DNA of 64,000 nt from Sabethes cyaneus (lineage: Eukaryota; Arthropoda; Insecta; Diptera; Culicidae). A model generated the notes under the pieces. That model saw only the letters and a list, made by a program, of their open reading frames with translations, ran no database searches and had not been told where the DNA came from. This document shows, piece by piece, positions 44,774-57,240 of the stretch; within the stretch, counting starts at the first letter, position 1, and the number at the start of each line of letters is the position of its first letter. The stretch spans positions 197,221,939-197,285,938 of the forward strand of contig NC_071355.1 of assembly GCF_943734655.1 (NCBI RefSeq), given 5' to 3'. The position numbers and the translations under genes are program-made.

Positions 44774-44897
44774 GTCTTGTTTTCAGCTTCGGATGCACCG
44801 GCTTCAGCACCCGTCCCTTCCGGATCGAATCGAGCAACTGCTCCCGCGGGCAGGCTACTCGTTTCAGTGGCTGAGGTGCCAATTTTCGATCCGAAGC
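44774..44897 (-). CDS. spir: Spire exon, first part of the WH2 region
   Basis: This 124-bp exon follows an acceptor CTCCCCACCAG and ends at a donor GAC|GTAAGT. In the phase set by the preceding exon it reads ASDRKLAPQPLKRV, then PREQLLDSIRKGRVLKPV, a WH2 actin-binding motif (LL..I..G..LK.V). Spire proteins carry several WH2 repeats directly after the KIND domain; these bind actin monomers and line them up to start a filament, with roles in vesicle transport and oocyte polarity in flies. The exon is 41 codons plus one base, so the next exon should begin in phase 1. That exon was not found at lower coordinates. Confidence 0.85.
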
Positions 44898-45328
44898 CTG
44901 GTGGGGAGAAAAATTAAGATTTAACCATGAATAATAAATTAAAGCAATTGAAGGTCAGTGTGCTATAATAGGCTGATGCATGCATAAATATATATTGTTT
45001 ATTGTTGTGTATGACTCTTTTGGTCCCTTCTAAGTGAATGTCAGTAGTGACCAAATTGTTTCAAGGTTAAGGTTTTACTTCCTAATACTATTTTTCGATT
45101 AATTATTTTGCGTATCTAAGTCGCAAAAGAATTATAAGTTTGGATGAATTCAATTACGTTTCATCGATATAAAATTTGATAAGTTTAAAATAATAATTAG
45201 AGACTGTAGTACAAAAATTAATATTTGAAGCAATGACGTTGTCAACGTCATTATCTGTCTGAAAGATGACCAGTGACTGACTTCCCATGGCTGTTATCAG
45301 TGTGAATATTTATGATTATAAAACTTAC

Positions 45329-45440
45329 TTTACGAAGTGGCGGCCGAGATCGTATAAACTCAAGGATAACTGCATGAGCATCCTTTTTCACCCGTGGCGG
45401 TATGTCACCATTGACCATCACCTTCCGAAGATTGTACTTT
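45329..45440 (-). CDS. spir: Spire exon, end of the KIND domain
   Basis: Acceptor TTTCATTTTTCAG and donor AAA|GTAAGT enclose 112 bp. The first base completes an Arg codon split across the intron, then the frame reads KYNLRKVMVNGDIPPRVKK, DAHAVILEFIRSRPPLRK. This is the conserved C-terminal part of the Spire KIND domain, a catalytically dead kinase-like fold that binds formins, leading into the linker before WH2. It is followed after a 431-bp intron by the WH2 exon. The phase match on both sides makes a chance reading very unlikely. Confidence 0.92.
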
Positions 45441-46429
45441 CTGAAAAATGAAATAGATTGGCAAACAAATTAGTATGCATATTATCATTATAGAGTTAAT
45501 GTTTTTTTGTACACAGGAAGGGCATTGGGTTCAAAATGTCACTGCGACACTCTTGGAGATTGTCTTTTGTACCTGACCCCGATTGCCGTCACAGTTTACG
45601 ATACTGCTCATACCCATTGCATTGAAGAAGTTAAGCTGAGTTGTAGGGTTAATTATTAAATTTCGAACTGACAAAACTGGGGTCTTCTTTTCGCTATCTA
45701 ATCAAACAATGTGTGTTGCTTCAAAAGCATTGTACTTAAAACCAGGGCATTAAATTATCACCGAATTTCAAACAAAACAGAAAATCGTTTTTCTCAACAT
45801 ACATTGTTTCTTGTGCCTCTGAGTTTCATATATGCAATTACGCCGTGATTTTCGGCATAGTAAACAAGTTGAAAATAGAACAGAAGAAAGTGATTTTCAA
45901 ATCCAGAAGGTGATATTTACTTCGGGTAAAAAGAATTTTAAATGCAGTTAACGACAAGGAAAATCTTTTGTCCAAGAGATGCTAAACCCTAATCTAAATT
46001 TTTTTTTGATTTTCACTGCTCAAACGTGAATATCAGTTTATTGCAATATCACAGCGTGCCGATATTCTATATTCTCGTGCATGAAGCTCATGCTTGCTGT
46101 ATTTAGTTATTATGAACGTTTAATCAAAGCAAGCAGATTTTCAATGCAAGGTAGACTGATAATCCAGAAGTTTGAACGTTATGCTGATGAATATTAACAG
46201 CACTGACTAAAACCAATGAATGTGCGCCACGCCACGTGTTATGTATAAGCAATTACAAATTTGTCATTTATTAGAATAATCTGGAGGCACTATCTTTTAC
46301 TAAACTACTGTTCCATTCTAAAATAATTGTCTAACATCGTGATTGTATGACGAATTCTACTCTAATTTTAACAAACACAACGGGTTCATTATAAATTTAT
46401 ACTACAATTTTACAGGGTGAATAGTAATA

Positions 46430-47013
46430 AGGCCATTGCAAATCACTTTCAAAGTTTTTGTCACCCCCCCTTGGAAATTGGTTTGAAAACTCGGGGGGCA
46501 AAAACATAATTTGTAGGATATGAGTTAATTTTTTTTTATAACATCAATTGTCGGTGGGCTCTATAGCCTGAAAAACTCGAAAAATGAGTGTACGAGTTGA
46601 GTTAACGAAAAAAAAACAAAGAGAATTTTTTAATCGAGCAAAAAAATGGATTTTAGGCATTTTTACTTTTAGTTTAAACGTGAAAACCAAATCTATTCTT
46701 GCTTTTGATAAATACGTTGTTATTTTTCATGCAAAAATCTACGAACAAAAAGACAAAAACGAAAGAAAATTTTTTTTGCCTGGTTTCGGAAATTTCACTG
46801 TTTGAACTTCCATTTCTATTTCGTGCTAGAAGCGTTAACTCAACTCGTACACGCATTTTTCGAGTTTTTCAGGTTGTAGAGCCAACAGACAATTGATTTT
46901 ATAAAAAAATTAACTCATGTCCTACAAATTATTTTTTGCCCCCCGATTTTTCAAGCCAATTTCCAAGGGGGGGGGGGTGTGACAAAAACTTTGAAAATGA
47001 TTTGCAATGGCCT
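46430..47013. mobile_element. Repeat family M2, foldback copy (584 bp)
   Basis: Arms of about 178 and 181 bp (46430-46607 and 46833-47013) are inverted copies, from AGGCCATTGCAAAT outward to CGAGTTGAGTTAACG inward. The middle (46608-46832) matches the inner part of 27543-27978 and 59320-59764 in reverse orientation. Those two copies have a single long left arm and a different right end, so this one gained a second left arm in place of the usual right end. Confidence 0.88.
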
Positions 47014-47504
47014 ACGTAGGTTTTGAGATATGAATTTTTAAAAACATAATAACCTCTTTTCTAAATACGCCCGTTTGAAAAATTACGCTTGATGAAAAAA
47101 AATAAATTTCATGGAAAATGTATCCTTACGTGGTATCAAACACATCAGCAAAATTTCATTTCAATTAAAAATAGTCGATGCAAAAATGGATCTTTTTCCA
47201 GCGTTTTAAGCAGGAAGTGCTCTGAAACATTTCAATCGTAATTTTCTTCTCTTACTGTTACTCGCAATCGAAAATTTTTGTGGCACTACTTTTGCAGTAT
47301 TTCTTTCATTCTAGCTAGGTTTTTGAATTATTGATTTACTACATATATTCATTCTGGGGTCTAGTAAGGAACAACATGATTGCTCGCAGTAAATTGAAGT
47401 TTAAAAATATGGCTAACTGAATTATAGATACATATTCAGATACTAAGAAATAAAAAAAAGATCTAGTAGAAAGGCCAGGTCACGCCGCTAGGTGGATTAA
47501 TTCG

Positions 47505-47661
47505 GGTTTTTGTATAGAATCAATCAAAGATCATCATATTTCAACATATGCTTCATGGTTGACTGCGAAATTCCTAGTTCCTTGACCGTCTTACATAACA
47601 CTGAACTGATTTCCGTTGAATTTGCTTTCTTACGATTTGGAAAAATGCGCGTAATTGAAAA
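47505..47661 (-). pseudogene. Mariner-type (D37D-like) N-terminal fragment
   Basis: On the minus strand it reads TVKELGISQSTMKHMLKYDD with stops nearby, a helix-turn-helix part of a mariner-superfamily transposase. It matches MAKELGISYSTTNNIFKYN in the longer relic at 60555-61370. About 50 codons survive. Confidence 0.55.
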
Positions 47662-48399
47662 ATTGAATTATTTTTATATTTATGCCTTCCCACGTCAGTG
47701 CTTCCCTAGCACGGATGACAGAAATATATACGGTATGAGCTATGGCTTAAGCGTCCTTATGATTGCATTTAATTTACGCCCTATAGAATCCGATCGAAAA
47801 TTGTTGAGCTTCAGCTGTTGCTGCTTCCCCGGATAAGGCAACGAAGACATCCAAATTCACCAAGCGAGACGCCAACAAACCGAAGAATCCATCGACTATG
47901 CCTTTTACTGCGCATCGTCAGTCGGTCAGCGGCTTTCGTTGGCGACACATCGGCAAGCAGCTAGCTTGCGACACATCGGACAGGCAGCTTTTTGAAAACT
48001 CGCGCGTGCCGTCTACCAGAAGAAAAGCACTATTCTACGTAGAAACAGACCATGAAAATTTATTTACTGTTTGGTTTAGTGTGACTTCGATTCGTTTTAA
48101 TAAAATAGATTCAATCAATTCATGGATATAACTCCAAAATCTGTTGAGGATTGAACGTATACAATATTACTACTTCGATAAACATTGCGTATGCAGGTTG
48201 TATACATGAAGAATCGTATTATTATATAGGGGGACGGTTTTATGAAATTGGTCATGAAAACCGCTACACGAACGTAATAAAACTTGAAAATTAAATAAAA
48301 AGAAAACTTATCCAATTTAATTCTAGGGTATTTTGCCTATCATTGAACGATTTCAATGATTGGACAGCGTCCAATAAAACGCTAATTCTAGAATACATA

Positions 48400-48524
48400 G
48401 GGTAACCAACGTATTTTGGACCCCTTCTGCAGCTGTACATAATTTGGACACTTACAGCAAAATCAAACCGAAATGTCCAAATTATGTACAGCTGCTGATG
48501 GGGTCCAAAATACGTTGGTTACCC
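48400..48524. mobile_element. Palindromic TA MITE, 125 bp
   Basis: Perfect or near-perfect arms of about 50 bp, GGGTAACCAACGTATTTTGG and its complement at the right end, followed inward by AGCTGTACATAATTTGGACA and its complement. TA lies directly outside (48398-48399, 48525-48526). It sits in the 5.1-kb spire intron. Confidence 0.85.
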
Positions 48525-48860
48525 TATACGATAAGAAACACGTCTCACTATTTAACGTTTAAAATAATTATATTACTATATCATGCTGTTCATAGCTAAT
48601 GATATTCATCTATGCACTATTTGTCAACATTTTCAAACAAAATAAAAAATTATTTATAGTTTTTAAAGTATTAAAATTTGACTGTTTAATCTTTGGGCAA
48701 TAAAGCAACGATGGTCCTAAGCTTGTACAAGAACTGACATAGCATGAAAAAAACCGCATTACTTCTCATTATGCATGTGTATTTGACAGTTTTTATGTTT
48801 ATGGCACTGTTTACAAATGGTTTTCATTTGTACGCAAAAATCTTCCGTTGCAAATTTATG

Positions 48861-49893
48861 TAATAGTACCGACATCCGGGGATACTTGCAACACTTTTGA
48901 ACTTTGACTTTGGTATAACTTTCGAAGTGCACCGTTTTGGGCCAAGTGCAAGTAGCCAAAAGTTGTATAGTGGTCAGTAATTTTGAGTATATTTGTAGTG
49001 AAACAAGAGATACTGGAGGCATGTTTTAATTCCCAATTTCATCTATCGCTTTTTAAGATATTCGGTGAAAATTCAGCATGTCGGCGAACTCCAAATTGCC
49101 GTTTCAGGACACGTAGAATTTTTCACAATTTCATTTTTTCTGGAGATGGCAGTAGACAAATTACATCGTACAGATGGAAACTTACTTTGTACATACTGTC
49201 TATTGCGATAATTATCTATTTTACAAGTACTGCAAGCCGCGCCATATTGGAAGTAATAACAAGAATTCATCGTTTCTTCCCCAAGTTCAAAATATAAACA
49301 AAGCTAAAAGTTGCAATTTGTTAGCTTATATGGTCGGTGTTAAATCAGACCGGACCAAGTCGCAACATTTAAAAAATGAGTTAATGACAACAAACGATCA
49401 AGAATTTTCTAAGCTACATTTTTTTGTAATCAGACTATATATATGTTGCAAACCGCCAGTGTTGTGATATGATTTCGAACGATTGATAGCTATAAACCAT
49501 ACAGAGCAGCAAACTTTGAACGCGTTTTTCTCGAAATCAGAGTTTTGTCACCTGGTTCGGTCTGACTTAACACCGACCATATGATACACTAATTGTGTAC
49601 AGGAACCAAACGATAAAAAATAATTTCATGTCAATGAACTGATGCAACTTTGCACATACATTTTTCCTCCTCTGAAAGTGAAATTACTTTCCAATCGTAT
49701 AAAAACAAGCAAAACAATGATATAATGGATTAAACTTAACTAAACAATAGGTAAACGTCTCATCTTTAAAAAGTCGTTGGCTACAAATGGTTATGTTAAC
49801 AAACAAATGCGTTAAAGCTGTCGAAAGCGCGATGCGCAGAAGTGTTGCAAGTAACCCCGGTGTTGCAAGTTTCCCTGGATGACGGTATTAATT
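48861..49893. mobile_element. Inverted-repeat element, about 1 kb, with nested MITE
   Basis: The outer ends resemble each other in inverse: TAATAGTACCGACATCCGGG on the left and the complement of TAATACCGTCATCCAGGG on the right. Both lead into ACTTGCAACAC. The right end holds that last motif twice (49841 and 49861). MITE family M1 copy 2 (49332-49578) lies inside. No coding region. The ends have diverged, so the exact limits are approximate. Confidence 0.6.
49332..49578. mobile_element. MITE family M1, copy 2 (247 bp)
   Basis: Ends GGTCGGTGTTAAATCAGACC and the complement of GGTCGGTGTTAAGTCAGACC, like the copy at 16058-16299, with ATAT on both sides (49328-49331, 49579-49582). It is nested in the larger inverted-repeat element. 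Confidence 0.85.
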
Positions 49894-50368
49894 TTTTATT
49901 TTATATTTGTACATGCTGGTACATGCTGTTCATGTTTTTTTTTGTTTTAATACAACAATTCCACGAAAAATAGTCCTATTGCGAATTAAAGCTACTCCAG
50001 ATTTGTTTAAATTGTGTGTACTTGAACCTTATCTGAAAAATTTTATTATCGTGTATTTGATTTGGCCTGCTCTTGAATTAGGGTAATCACATAAATCATC
50101 ATTTTAGTCTGATATTGTTTTTATATTATTTGCTCTTCGCTACTGCTCGGGTAAGAGCATCGTAGATTAGAAGGGGAAATTAACATCCCTTAAGAAATAT
50201 ATTGTAATTAGTAACATGTTAACTAATTGCTGATTATTTTAATGAATATCGGCACCAACTTTTCAAGCTCCAAACTCCAGCGCCATAATATGATAACTAT
50301 GCACATAATCTGAAATAAATTGTGGCCCAGCAATTTTTACCAACTTATACCTTAAACCTTATCATGAC

Positions 50369-50478
50369 TTAAGGTGAATCGGTGCTGAATCCCAACATGG
50401 GCGGATCGATGGCACCCATATTCTCACATGCACGCCATTTTCCCGGCCATGTTGGGATTCAGTACTGTTTCACCGTAA
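50369..50478. mobile_element. Palindromic MITE family M3, copy 1
   Basis: TTAAGGTGAATCGGTGCTGA on the left pairs with TCAGTACTGTTTCACCGTAA on the right, enclosing CCCAACATGG and its complement. It lies about 100 bp from the spire exon at 50585. Mismatches show it is older than the copy at 52643-52743. Confidence 0.8.
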
Positions 50479-50584
50479 GCCTGAAATGCACGTGTGAGAC
50501 TTTAGTAAATTGTAACATTACCATCGTGACTTCTTGTAAGTGCCGAAAACAATGCAAACCTTAGTTGAAACAACAAGAGCTTAC

Positions 50585-50715
50585 CTGGACCGGATGTCCT
50601 CCATCAGGATTTCGTATGGCGTTAGTTCGTACTCGATTGGCGTTCGGGAGAAATTGATCTTTTTCAGCCTTACTCCCCGCCGCAGTTCGTCTACCACTTG
50701 CATCCAGAAGCGGGC
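50585..50715 (-). CDS. spir: Spire exon, inner KIND domain
   Basis: A 131-bp exon between the acceptor ATTTGCGTAG and the donor CAG|GTAAGC. It reads ARFWMQVVDELRRGVRLKKI, NFSRTPIEYELTPYEILMED, IRS, then two bases of an Arg codon completed in the next exon. ARFWMQVVDELRRGVRLKK and PIEYELTPYEILM are highly conserved in Spire KIND domains. An in-frame TAG directly before the exon supports the acceptor. The more N-terminal KIND exons and the start codon were not found up to 64000, so the upstream intron exceeds 13 kb. Confidence 0.93.
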
Positions 50716-52642
50716 CTACGCAAATCAGCATTTGAGGAAAAAAATAAAAACACGAATAAAATGGTTAATGACATTTTTTTGTCACAGGAGTTTAATCGCA
50801 ATGCGTATGTGAAAAGAAAAAGTAACAGTATTGTGCAGCATATCAAAACTAGCCATTTATGCTACTGAAAGTTTGAAAATTAAGGAAGTAAATTCAATGG
50901 ATACTTTTCTCTTTTCTCTAAATAAAACATGCAAAATTGATTCAAGTGCGTGATCATCAATAATAACGAGCAAGTATTGAACTCTACAGTGTCTTTCTAT
51001 AACCATTTAAAATTGCGTTCAAATGACCATTTAGTTCACGACAAGCTTAAGGCTGTATATACTATGCTAAATGCAAACATACACATCTCTCCTCTCCTAG
51101 CGCCACACAGTGAACACTGACAATCCGATGTGTGATAAATCTCAAACATAACGGTTCCCTACCATGTTGAACCATTCAGCGACAGGTCGTTAAATTGAAA
51201 AATAAATGAACTCTCGCCTTACGGACGGCGTGATTGTGTAATCTAATATTTAGAGTAACTATGTGCGGCAACCGGCTGACGATTTACAGTGTACTTTGGT
51301 GTTGTTTGAAAAATTGATTTTCAGTTTTTCAACGTTTTAAATAGGATTTTTGCTTAAGCGCAGGTGTATTATGTAGTTATTTTTACGTTGAATCGTTCCG
51401 GCACCTTTTCTTTATAATTCACGGGCTAAAGATACCGAAATCATTGCCGATACCGAGATCGCCTTTTTCAGCGATAGCTCAGGTTGTTATTGTTGTTGTT
51501 AGTTATTTAAGACTTTTTAAACGCAAGGCGTTCATTCGAGTCCTCGATAGCTCAGGGCTTAGGTATAAGTATGCAGCAAACAGCAATATTCCAATTATTC
51601 GGTTGTTTACAAAACAAGCGGTAAGAAGCAGTTAAAAAACACTTCCTACTTTAATGTCTAGATGTTTCAGTTTATTTATTCGCACTAATTTGACATGTGT
51701 TAATAGGACACCATACGAACCGTTGCTTTTCAAGCTTTTCTAGTTGCTTTTCTAGTGGTAGTTAAATCAAAATTTCTCACTTATCTATGTTTACCTCTCT
51801 GAAAAACAATCACTAATCAAATTTTATTTGTGGTACAGTTACTCTACAGTTATACTTAATTTTCATGGCTTCTGCCTAATTTTGATAAAAAGTAATCTTT
51901 TCCTATACCTCTCCATAGCATCTTACTGCCATTCATCCGAGAACCCAAAAAAGTGATTTGATACCGTACGAGAGCCAGGAGCTGAATATGTTTGCGACAT
52001 TTCAATTCGAAAAAATTAAATTTCGCAACATGAACGCAATAAATAAAAATATTGTTTACCAACTATTTATATGTTCAGGTGTCAAACGTTAAATTGCGAT
52101 TAGCGATAAACACAAAAGAAACTGAGATGCATGAGAGAGTAATATTGCTACTTTGAGTAAATTTATTGTCGCGCAAAATTGAGCTTATTCCGAAACGTGC
52201 ATTATTATGCGTTACAAACGTTAACGACATCTGTTGTATTCAGGGAAACATTGATAGTTTCAAGAATACTCTCACGCATGGCGCATGATGAAACACTAGC
52301 GCCAACAATGAACATGATGAAACAACTAGCGCAACATAAGATCATGAATATTACTATCGAATGTAAGCTCTTCTGAACTGCTTCTATTTCGACATGATCT
52401 GCAAGGTTCTCTGCCATTCACTTGACAGTAAACCACCCGTCCGCCAAACTTACCCATTCGGTTCATCGAATCATGTGACCAAATTGGTTTCATATTCTAT
52501 TGTTTGTAGCGTGGAGTCTAATTGACGCTAATGAATATTAATTAACATAATAAAAAACTGTCCAGAAATCAACTGGAAATATTTTTTAGGACAGTAAGTG
52601 TGCAATTTTGTGAGTTAAATATAGTTAATATTTTGCCTCACC
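50716..52642. other. Probable spire intron, no further feature
   Basis: AT-rich sequence upstream of the KIND exon. No exon, RNA gene or repeat could be supported. Confidence 0.5.
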
Positions 52643-52743
52643 TTAAGGTGAAACGGTACTGAATCCAAACATGGCCGGAAAAATGGCGCCCAAATGAGGC
52701 CATATTTCCGGCCATGTTTGGATTCAGTACCGTTTCACCTTAA
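52643..52743. mobile_element. Palindromic MITE family M3, copy 2
   Basis: Arms of about 40 bp, TTAAGGTGAAACGGTACTGA and its complement, are matched along their whole length through ATCCAAACATGGCCGGAAA. TTAA occurs at both outer ends, either as the target duplication or as part of the ends. Confidence 0.9.
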
Positions 52744-55689
52744 CTAAAAAACTATTTTGCAACTAACGGTCGCTTCGCTGCAACCTGAAACTAATCGAAA
52801 ATGACACATTTATAACTGCCTCATTATGTACCGAGATAAATTCTCAATTATTGTTTTAAACTTGCCTCTACGGACTAGTGCCAAACCGTTGGTTACCGTA
52901 GAGCTGCTTTTGTGCTGACAAGCGTTTTTTTGCGCATTCGTCACCCACCTTCCGAACCGACAAAGAAGAGCATCGAAGGCGACGAACCGGCAAGCATTCA
53001 AGTCTCTTTAATGCAAACAAAATAAAGAGTCATCCGTTCCATCGTTTGATGGGCCGTTGTGATTTACTGTTGTGTACTGTTTGCACTGTCGCAGAAGCTG
53101 GCTTAGATACGCTGCCAAGAAGGCAAGGCAAGCATCATCAAAGATCGATCTTGTACACATCGTAAAAGATACCGCTATATTTACTCTTCTTTCCCAGCAT
53201 AAACAATGCTGCACGGATATTCTTTCGCACTCTCCGGCAATCCGCAACAAACAAACAAATAAAGCGATAAAAAAATACACCTGGAAAGAATCGTTAGAAA
53301 TTAAACTGTCCGACCATCATCGCGGGAACCAATCTGGCGGCAAACGTTTTATTTATTGTCCGCTCGACCGGAACTGACAGCCGGTGATATTGGCACCGTT
53401 TCTGCATACCTGCACGTGATATATACCATACCCCTACCGAACCCTGTCAGTTCTAGAACCCCAGCGTCCAGCGACAAACGTCCGATCAAACCTCACCGAG
53501 GAGAGCGAGAGAGAGAGAGGAGTTTATTAGCATTTTAACTGTAAACGGCACCGTCTTGGCCATCAAAAGCCCCACCAGGGCCACCCAGCAGAACCGTTCT
53601 GTGCTCGCAGCAGGGTCCGTAGGCTCGCTAGAAGCGGACAAAATCGACCGCCGAGACATACGTCGCATATTATGGTAATGGCTATGTCAAAACCACTTAC
53701 AAAGTTCGGCCACATTTTTTGCCAAACATTCTCACTGTGCATCGCAGCTATAACCATTAAATAGTATAATCTGTATCAATTAATGACCTATTAAATTTGT
53801 GTTGCTTTCTATGGCCGGTTCTTTTTATTTATTTTTTCTAGCATCGATACTATGATGCTGAGCTAGGTTGTGTATAATCACAAGCTCGGAATCTGAATAT
53901 TATGGTGCGGTATCCTGTGTTCTTTGCAATTAAGTCATTTATAACTGGATAGATCTCAAGAATGCCCTAAAATCTAGCGACAGTGTATCGAGAAATTTTT
54001 CACACCGTTACACTCTTCATCACAAAATAGTGTTGTTCATCAATTGTGATTAACGTATATTCCCTGTTGTATTATTGTAGGTTTATTGACTCACAACAGT
54101 TATTTGTTTTTTACAACACCAACAAGAAAATCAAATAGAATTTAAATTTTTCGCATGAAAATGTCGCTGATCATAATACCCCTTGAAAATTGATTTAAAA
54201 TTTTAGGTATTGTGATAACTTTACTCTTACTGTACGGATAATTTTTGGATACACTGTATATTAGCTAGTCCCATTTAGACGACCAAAGCAAATCCCTTCG
54301 CAGACTCTAGTCTGCTTTTACTGATTAAAAATTCGCTGCTCAACGTGAAAAACGTGCCAATATTGAGATCGCTTCATTCAGAGCTATCGCTATATTTCCG
54401 CTAACAGCTTAAGAATGATATAATTAGAGTCCGGTGGACCTAAACGAGAAAAGAAGCCTCTAAGAAGAGTTTAAGCAAGAACAACAAATTATATAGGAGA
54501 AAGGCAAAAATAGGTGCTTCAATATGTAATATTAATGCGAGTCAACATGTTTGTAATATCAGCGTAGTAATATTTTTAAATTTTCTTATTGAGAGTGCAC
54601 CAGTTATAGTGGAAAAATTTTGGAATTTTCGAATTATTTACTAACAAGCAATATCAAATATGTTGGGGACCTGGTTTTAATTACAGACGAAATAAGACGG
54701 TTATAGTATTAGATGTCAAAATTTTATAATTACTCTTTAGAAATACGTTTATGATTTGGTTAACTTCTAATACTAGTTAGTTTGAGACAGTGCTTCGATA
54801 TTTCATATTCAATTAATGAAATACGCCTAAATTGATCCAACATACTGCTCATTCTGTATGAGCAGTATCATACAGGTGAGATGAACTCAGCATTGCCAAC
54901 CTGAAAGCAACGATTCGAGTGAATCAATTGCATTCATTTTCGTGTTGTTGTCTACATTCATCCATTCTCTATAATAGTGAATGAAATCAAATGTGAATCA
55001 TTCCTTCATTTGAACTACCGACAAACGACAAACAAAATAACAATAGACGTAAACATTGCTCCGAAATTTTAATAAATTTCCTTCAGCCAAGTTTTGGTGG
55101 ATTTTAAAAAGCAGGCAGTTTAAAAAATTAACTTTGAGACCAAGAAATTTTACTGACAGGCTAGTTGAGCAGTCATTTAGCACTGCAATTCATGAATGAA
55201 CTGTTTTGAAGGGTAGAAAACTAAGAAATACATACGTTATTGTCAGCAGCTCCCTAGTCATGTCCATGGGCTGATAGATAAAAGAATACACCGTAGTAAC
55301 ACTATATGCGCTGAATGCATTTTATATTCGCCTTCATGCAGAGCTGTGAATTTTTTCGAGCACTGATTTGAGAATAAGAACTCTACTACTGGAACAACTT
55401 TAGTATCCCTGTTCCCGTAATATTGGCAAAGCGCGATCGAAAGTGTTGTGGTAAGATTCGCAGCTATTGTCTAACAAAAATAATTCCAGGAATTCATCAT
55501 TTGATGATGTCTCGACCGGTAAAGTCATTCAAGGAGACCGGATGACCCGGCGACAGAAAACCGTTAGACAGTTGACCTGGTGAAGGCCAGGAAGTTGTTG
55601 AGTCTGCCGAAACTTGCGATTTGCAGCGAAGAAGGTGAATGTTTCCATCTGGTTTGTTCGAATGAAATCTGTCGGAGGTGCGCAACGTT
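52744..55689. other. Probable spire intron, no further feature
   Basis: The part at 52840-53700 is GC-richer, with several short frames on both strands and a (GAGA)-rich run near 53500. None reads as a known domain or as the missing N-terminal KIND exons. 53760-55680 is plain AT-rich DNA. Confidence 0.45.
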
Positions 55690-56154
55690 ATGCGTACGGA
55701 CGACAGGCATGCGGCCATTAGGTATAATGAACGATAAACAAAATGGACGCTAGGCATAACGGACGGTAGACATAATGAACGATAGGGATAATTTACAAAA
55801 TTTCGCAATCCTACCGGTATGCACTTGAGTCAATCATCGCTGCGTCACAATACAATGAGAACCCGGCCCGCACATTTAACATAAATAATTTATGAATTAT
55901 TCATTTGGCATAAAACTGCTTGGCATAATATCGTTTGCCATACAAACATCATGACAATTTGGTACAACATAAGGGACAATTTGGTATAACGAGCTTCTGG
56001 TCTAATTCTGTGAAAATTTGTTTTAACTTTTCATATATGATTCAGGGTGAGATGGGCTCAAGCCGCGAGGGTTGCACTTCTTTTGGTGTCAGATCTTTCT
56101 AGGTTTATTCGCTTTCCTAGGTCTACCGACTTTTGTTGGTTTCCCCAGCTCTCG

Positions 56155-56330
56155 CTTCGAATCACCGAGTTGGTACCGAATGGCCGATAAAAAAAATAGC
56201 CGAAATCCAAATGGCCGAATTTCACAGAAGGCCGAAGTTGTATTTGGCCGTATCATAAAAGACCGAATCTATTCGACTATCATAAAAGACCGACTATTCG
56301 ACCGAATCATAAAACACCGAAACACGAAAG
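56155..56330 (+). repeat. Degenerate GGCCGAA minisatellite, left block
   Basis: Words of 13-17 bp ending in GGCCGAA or GACCGAA recur about ten times (ATGGCCGATAAAAAAAATAG, GCCGAAATCCAAATGGCCGA, ATCATAAAAGACCGA). It is the inverse of the block at 57040-57240. Confidence 0.75.
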
Positions 56331-57039
56331 GATGGATTTTGCAGAAAAATTTTTTCTCGAAAAATTTTGATAAAAATAATGTTTTAAGATTAAGGAGCAG
56401 GTTAACCCGTACAAAAATTTACATTGAATTGTGCCGCATAAACAAAGCGTTTACAACAGTTTTTATTCTGGACTTTGAAAATTGTGGTAAATTTATTGTA
56501 AAAGTGCCTCAAACTCATACTTTTGTTTGTTATTTTATGTAATAGAATTGGCCATATTTCATCACAAAATCACTGCTTAAAATGAATACCATAAAAGGAC
56601 GATAACTTTCATTGTAGATGAAATCTCTTTCAAAACCTCAATCTCTCAAAATCATGAAAGTTATGGTGGACTACAATATGTTTGATGCTTTGGTTATCTT
56701 TTCTGACGATAAGTTTTATTGTTTTTACTGTTACAATAATTTTTATCTTCGTGCTATGTTTGTTTTTCCGGAAAGCTATTATAAAAACGATGAAAAGATA
56801 TTCTCTTACGTTTTAGAAAAAAAACCATTTCGTAAAATACTGGTACCTTAGTCTTAGAACAACTAGTCACACACACTCTGCACCTTATTTTTTTATTATT
56901 TCACTTCTATGTAGGTGCATGCATTTTTCTAGGTTTACTGACTAGTAGATTTTATCCCTTAGTTGAGTCCGAAAAAGCGGTAGCTAGTAAGGGCAGTATA
57001 TACCATAGAATTGAGTCGGTCGAAGGTCGCGAATATTTT

Positions 57040-57240
57040 CTATGGTATTCGGCCATGTATGTTTCGGCCATTTGTGATTCGGGCATTTGTGATTCGATCA
57101 TTTGTGATTCGGCCATTTGTGATTCGGTTATTTGTGTTTCGGCCATTTCGATTCGACCATTAGATCTGGTACACCATTTGTTATTTCGTTCAGCTGAATT
57201 TCGGCCATTCGGGGTACGGTGATTTGTGTTTCGGCCACTC
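57040..57240 (+). repeat. Degenerate TTCGGCCAT minisatellite, right block
   Basis: TTCGGCCATTTGTGA-type units of about 15 bp recur roughly ten times, with variants TTCGATCATTTGTGA and TTCGGTTATTTGTG. They are the reverse complement of the words at 56155-56330. Confidence 0.8.

Noticed and set aside
45233..45254. Short perfect palindrome (AATGACGTT GTC AACGTCATT)
   Set aside because: Too short for a MITE and a single occurrence; possibly a chance CRE-like site.
53486..53757. Minus-strand frames considered as the missing N-terminal KIND exons of spire
   Set aside because: No match to the expected acidic and Leu-rich KIND segments, and the splice sites do not fit phase 0 into the 50585-50715 exon.
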